Below the pieces are notes generated by a model that had not been told where the DNA came from, ran no database searches, and saw only the letters and a program-made list of their open reading frames with translations. Source: Rodentibacter trehalosifermentans (GTDB taxonomy: Bacteria; Pseudomonadota; Gammaproteobacteria; Enterobacterales; Pasteurellaceae). Taken from it: 64,000 bases of DNA. Position numbers and translations under genes: made by a program. Position 1 is the first letter of the stretch, and every line of letters begins with the position of its first letter. Of this stretch, positions 61,711 to 64,000 are shown piece after piece. The stretch spans positions 31,872 through 95,871 of the forward strand of contig NZ_MLHL01000009.1 of the NCBI RefSeq assembly GCF_002000545.1. The letters are read 5' to 3'.

Positions 61711-61906
61711 GGGGCTGTCCTAGATAACTAACCCAAACTAACCTTAACTAATTGTTTTAAAATAGAAATTTGAGATTTTAAGTTACTGTGATTAAAACGC
61801 CATTCACATTCCTTTAAATACAGCTCAAAATGGGCTTCCCGGCCCCGTTTACCTTTGCGGATACCACCGAAATAACTCTCATCGGCTTCAATTTCACCCT
61901 TGTAAC
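61711..61906 (-). mobile_element. second IS1016-type remnant, heavily deleted
   Basis: It begins at the terminal repeat GGGGCTGTCCTAGATAACTA. Read on the minus strand it encodes GEIEADESYFGGIRKGKRGRE and then jumps directly to the transposase C-terminus AHFELYLKECEWRF to LKQLVKVSLG. The N-terminus and the other terminal repeat are absent. The C-terminal part is nearly identical to the remnant at 47168-47710, but in opposite orientation. From its end to about 62337 I see no supported gene. Confidence 0.8.
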
Positions 61907-62337
61907 TAACCACTAAAAGTGAGAAATAAAGAAACAAATAGGGATTGCTTAAATTAAGCGGGATTAAGTGGTTCAAAACCTTATTAAATGGGGCTTTACA
62001 AAATGTAAGCCTCTTTTTTATTGCAGGAAAAACAGAAATGATGAAATGGGAAAAACTTCCTTAAATGACAAATTTAACCGCTAAAAGTGAGAAACACAAA
62101 CACCAGTTTAAATGTGTTTAAAAGACGATTTAAATATGTTCAAACGAAGTTTAAAAATATGATCTTTTTCAAAAAATTAAAAATTCATTCTTGTTGTGCA
62201 AGCATCATTTACTATTCTTTTCACATTAAGGCGTTTTTTAAAAGAGGTAATGCCCTCGGTGCAGTTTTGTCCGAAAAGTATTAGGCTATTTTACGATTCG
62301 CAAATAGCTCCGAACTCTCTTTTTGTTCCTTTTGAGT

Positions 62338-62816
62338 TTAATTAGCCAATGTTTCAGCAGAAGCAATCAACAGCATTTTCCTATCATTGTTACATAATCT
62401 GAAATTTTCAATTAAACGCAGTTCTTCATCACTTAACTTAAACTGAGAAGAATTGTCGTGACTTAAATTTTCTACTTTTTTTCAATTATCTCAAGAACTT
62501 GTAAAACTTTATCTTTAAAACGTGTACAGCTTGGACCAATTGATGCAGATGCTACACCAATCTGTCTTGAATCGAATAAAAGAGAGAGCCACCCCTTCAG
62601 CACTTCCAACTGTCTTTGTATTGAAACCTAGCTGTCTTTGCACGTCTAGTGGAAAAGACGAATAGTGGTATTCGTATGCTATCCCTCTCTTTCCTTTTAC
62701 TTGCTTTTTTCTTCTTTGGTCGCTCGTCTTGTGATGTTCGTTGCTTTCTTTGGTAAATTTCCGATCCCTTCTAATTCAAAAGCAGTGAACCATTCACTTT
62801 TTTCAGATGAATTCAT
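62338..62816 (-). pseudogene. Mu-like prophage repressor, frameshifted
   Basis: The start at 62816 (MNSSEKSEWFTAFELEGIG) follows AAGGTG. Its Mu-type DNA-binding domain (WFTAFELEGIGNLPKKATNITRRA) breaks at a stop near 62697, then resumes in other frames. These read REGIAYEYHYSSFPLDVQRQLGF and, much later, LSDEELRLIENF, then RKMLLIASAETLAN to a TAA at 62338. Order and divergence from the ner remnant match the Mu c/ner layout. Several frame breaks make a functional product unlikely. Confidence 0.6.
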
Positions 62817-62900
62817 AAAGCACCTTTTAAATTCATTATTGAATCCCAAAAGATAACGATAAACCATTTTAGAAATCAAATGGTTAAAAAATAATTGAAA

Positions 62901-62980
62901 CATTGTAAATTCTCTATTAATTTTACAATGAATTCACTATATTATTCAATTCATAGTTAGCCAACTACATCTAAATGTAG
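62901..62980. promoter_or_regulatory. possible early operator region of the Mu-like remnant
   Basis: Between the divergent repressor and ner remnants lie the inverted repeats CATTGTAAA/TTTACAATG (62901-62930) and CTACAT/ATGTAG (62965-62980). Mu repressor and Ner bind such a region in Mu; here it is probably a relic. Confidence 0.35.
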
Positions 62981-62988
62981 TTGAGCAG

Positions 62989-63186
62989 GTAGCATTAAAA
63001 CTAATCAAGGCTCGCACAAAATGGCAAGAGAAAAAAGGAATTGCATTGGCTAAGCTCGGAATTGAAAACGGATTATCAAAAACTACTGTTCGTAATGCCC
63101 TAGATAAGCCTTATCCCAAAGGGGAGAAAATAATTGCGGATGCATTGGGACTTGAGCTATCAGACATCTGGCCTAGTCATTATTAA
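62989..63186 (+). pseudogene. Ner/Nlp-like phage regulator lacking a start codon
   Basis: The frame reads TKWQEKKGIALAKLGIENGL, then SKTTVRNALDKPYPKGEKII and ADALGLELSDIWPSHY to a TAA. This is the full helix-turn-helix core of Mu Ner and its relatives (PWPKGEKLIADALGI with IWPSRY endings). No ATG, GTG or TTG in frame lies between the previous stop (62929) and the conserved core, so the start seems lost. It is followed at once by muA fragments. Confidence 0.7.
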
Positions 63187-63498
63187 AGAGCTTGCAGGTG
63201 TCGGTGGACTACCTAATAGTCAAGCAATATAACTCGAAAAGCAAGAAATTTATCTTGGGAATTCAGACAAATGGAAGGTGTTAAAGGTATTAGTTTTGAA
63301 TTCTCTTTCAATTCATTACCCCAAGAGGTTCAAGCCGAACTACTTCTAAAACAAAGTGCGGAAGAAACGTTGGCAGTTTCGGAATCAGCTCCGAAACGTA
63401 AAGCATTAAATTACCTGCCTGAAGTGATTTGGAAACCTTTCGATAAGGCAACCGAAAAACAGAAAGAAAGCTCTAAAGTAAAAGTGGCGTTGTTGTAA
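63182..63498 (+). pseudogene. fragments of a MuA-like transposase N-terminus
   Basis: IKELAGVGGLPNSQAI ends at a stop near 63232. A second frame from 63271 continues with FEFSFNSLPQEVQAELLLKQ and ends at 63498. In Mu transposases the same two elements occur in this order (KEC-type start with GLP, then NSLPVEYQAALLLRQ). The catalytic domain is absent, so the gene is a scrap. Confidence 0.65.
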
Positions 63499-63510
63499 AG
63501 TAGATGATTT

Positions 63511-63675
63511 AGTGCGCCACAAACCGCCCTCAACGCGTGGATGCATGGTGTCATCAGCCCAATTTTAAGCCATCAAAATAAACCGCTTGCCCTCAACGTA
63601 GGGACATTAGATAACCCAATGGCAAGCCTTGTATTGGAACGATTGAAAAAATGGCAAGCACGTGGGGAAAAATAA
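63511..63675 (+). other. unidentified open fragment in the prophage remnant
   Basis: A frame of 54 codons without a convincing start reads SAPQTALNAWMHGVISPIL, later LALNVGTLDNPMASLVLERL, to a TAA. It looks like the C-terminal end of a real protein (normal composition) but I do not recognise it. Confidence 0.3.
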
Positions 63676-63701
63676 AAAACAGTAAGCCAAATAAACTTTT
63701 T

Positions 63702-63892
63702 GGGGCTGTAGTAGATTAGCAAATTGTTTATAGGCTTGTTTTCCTTCAGTATAATCTTTCCAAATTTTTATTGGGTTTAATTTCATTTTGAAGGTAAATA
63801 TTTTAAGGCAGGTATTACATCTATAGCGCTGGAATTTATTTCTAATACAAAATTTACAGATATTTGAACTTTGGCAGAAAAGGCAGTTTTTT
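63702..63892 (-). pseudogene. zinc-ribbon transposase fragment
   Basis: Read on the minus strand: CLFCQSSNICKFC, RYRCNTCLKIF, then IWKDYTEGKQAYKQFANLLQ. Two CxxC pairs followed by a DYTEGKQ-type helix are typical of the N-terminus of several IS transposases. No start codon is in frame. The piece ends at GGGGCTGTAGTAGATTAGC, which resembles an IS terminal repeat. From 63893 to the window end I see nothing clear. Confidence 0.45.
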
Positions 63893-64000
63893 GTTTATTT
63901 TTCAAAAAATAAGGTTAAGACTTTGTAATATAAAGCTTTAACCCTATTTTGATCAACCATTGATAAGTAACAAAAAAACCAAAACCTTTCGATTCAGGGG

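Noticed and set aside
62087..62284. 65-codon open frame in the remnant region
   Set aside because: It is Lys/Phe-rich in AT-rich DNA, with no ribosome site and no recognisable motif, so it is probably chance.

Overview
The window comes from a Pasteurellaceae chromosome, most likely the Haemophilus/Aggregatibacter side of the family. The 9-mer AAGTGCGGT, the Haemophilus influenzae-type DNA uptake signal, recurs on both strands. Inverted pairs of it form several terminators. Base composition is moderately AT-rich. Neighbouring gene sets match gene orders I recall from H. influenzae: focA-pflB-pflA, leuA-leuBCD-dprA-yaaA-pfkA, rsmA-apaH-HI_0552, rpsF-priB-rpsR-rplI, brnQ-nhaA-pnp-nlpI-deaD and plsB/lexA. 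Species cannot be fixed from sequence reading alone.

Layout. 0-5.1 kb: the end of trmD, rplS, then the anaerobic formate block (focA, pflB, pflA). 5.2-9.8 kb: an adhesin-E-type lipoprotein, a ComEA-like DNA-binding protein, an ABC importer operon of the B12/siderophore/haem type containing a nonsense-mutated L,D-transpeptidase gene, and a lipoprotein. 10-13.1 kb: an AT-rich accessory insert with a RhuM-family gene and a complete retron (promoter, msr-msd RNA with 13-bp a1/a2 repeats, Ec67-type RT with a TOPRIM-like tail). 13.2-20 kb: metH, two tandem Bor-type lipoproteins, sodC and a membrane sulfatase-fold enzyme. 20-25.7 kb: leuABCD read from the minus strand, with a newly readable leader peptide and attenuator and two repeat elements inside the operon. 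26-28.6 kb: a Sel1-repeat protein and a small membrane protein. 28.9-41 kb: dprA, yaaA, pfkA, a sulfur transporter with a triple-rhodanese lipoprotein, ndh, HI_0552, apaH, rsmA, infA and the rpsF operon. 41-45 kb: a Slam-type outer-membrane translocon next to a TbpB-like surface lipoprotein with a Pro-rich repeat stalk, flanked by hairpin repeats. 45-61.6 kb: perM, an ArsC-like gene, arfA with a terminator inside its coding region, an IS1016 remnant, brnQ, nhaA, a YhcH-family gene, pnp, nlpI, deaD, plsB, lexA, fklB and psd. 61.7-64 kb: a graveyard of a second IS1016 remnant, the early region of a Mu-like prophage (repressor, ner, muA, all broken) and a transposase scrap.

Two units work as self-contained systems. 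The retron encodes its own msDNA template and a reverse transcriptase fused to a putative effector, the plan expected of a one-protein anti-phage retron. The Slam/lipoprotein pair should translocate and display one dedicated surface lipoprotein. Several genes show RNA-level control visible in the sequence: leucine attenuation, the non-stop arfA message, a pnp leader stem and tandem SOS boxes at lexA.
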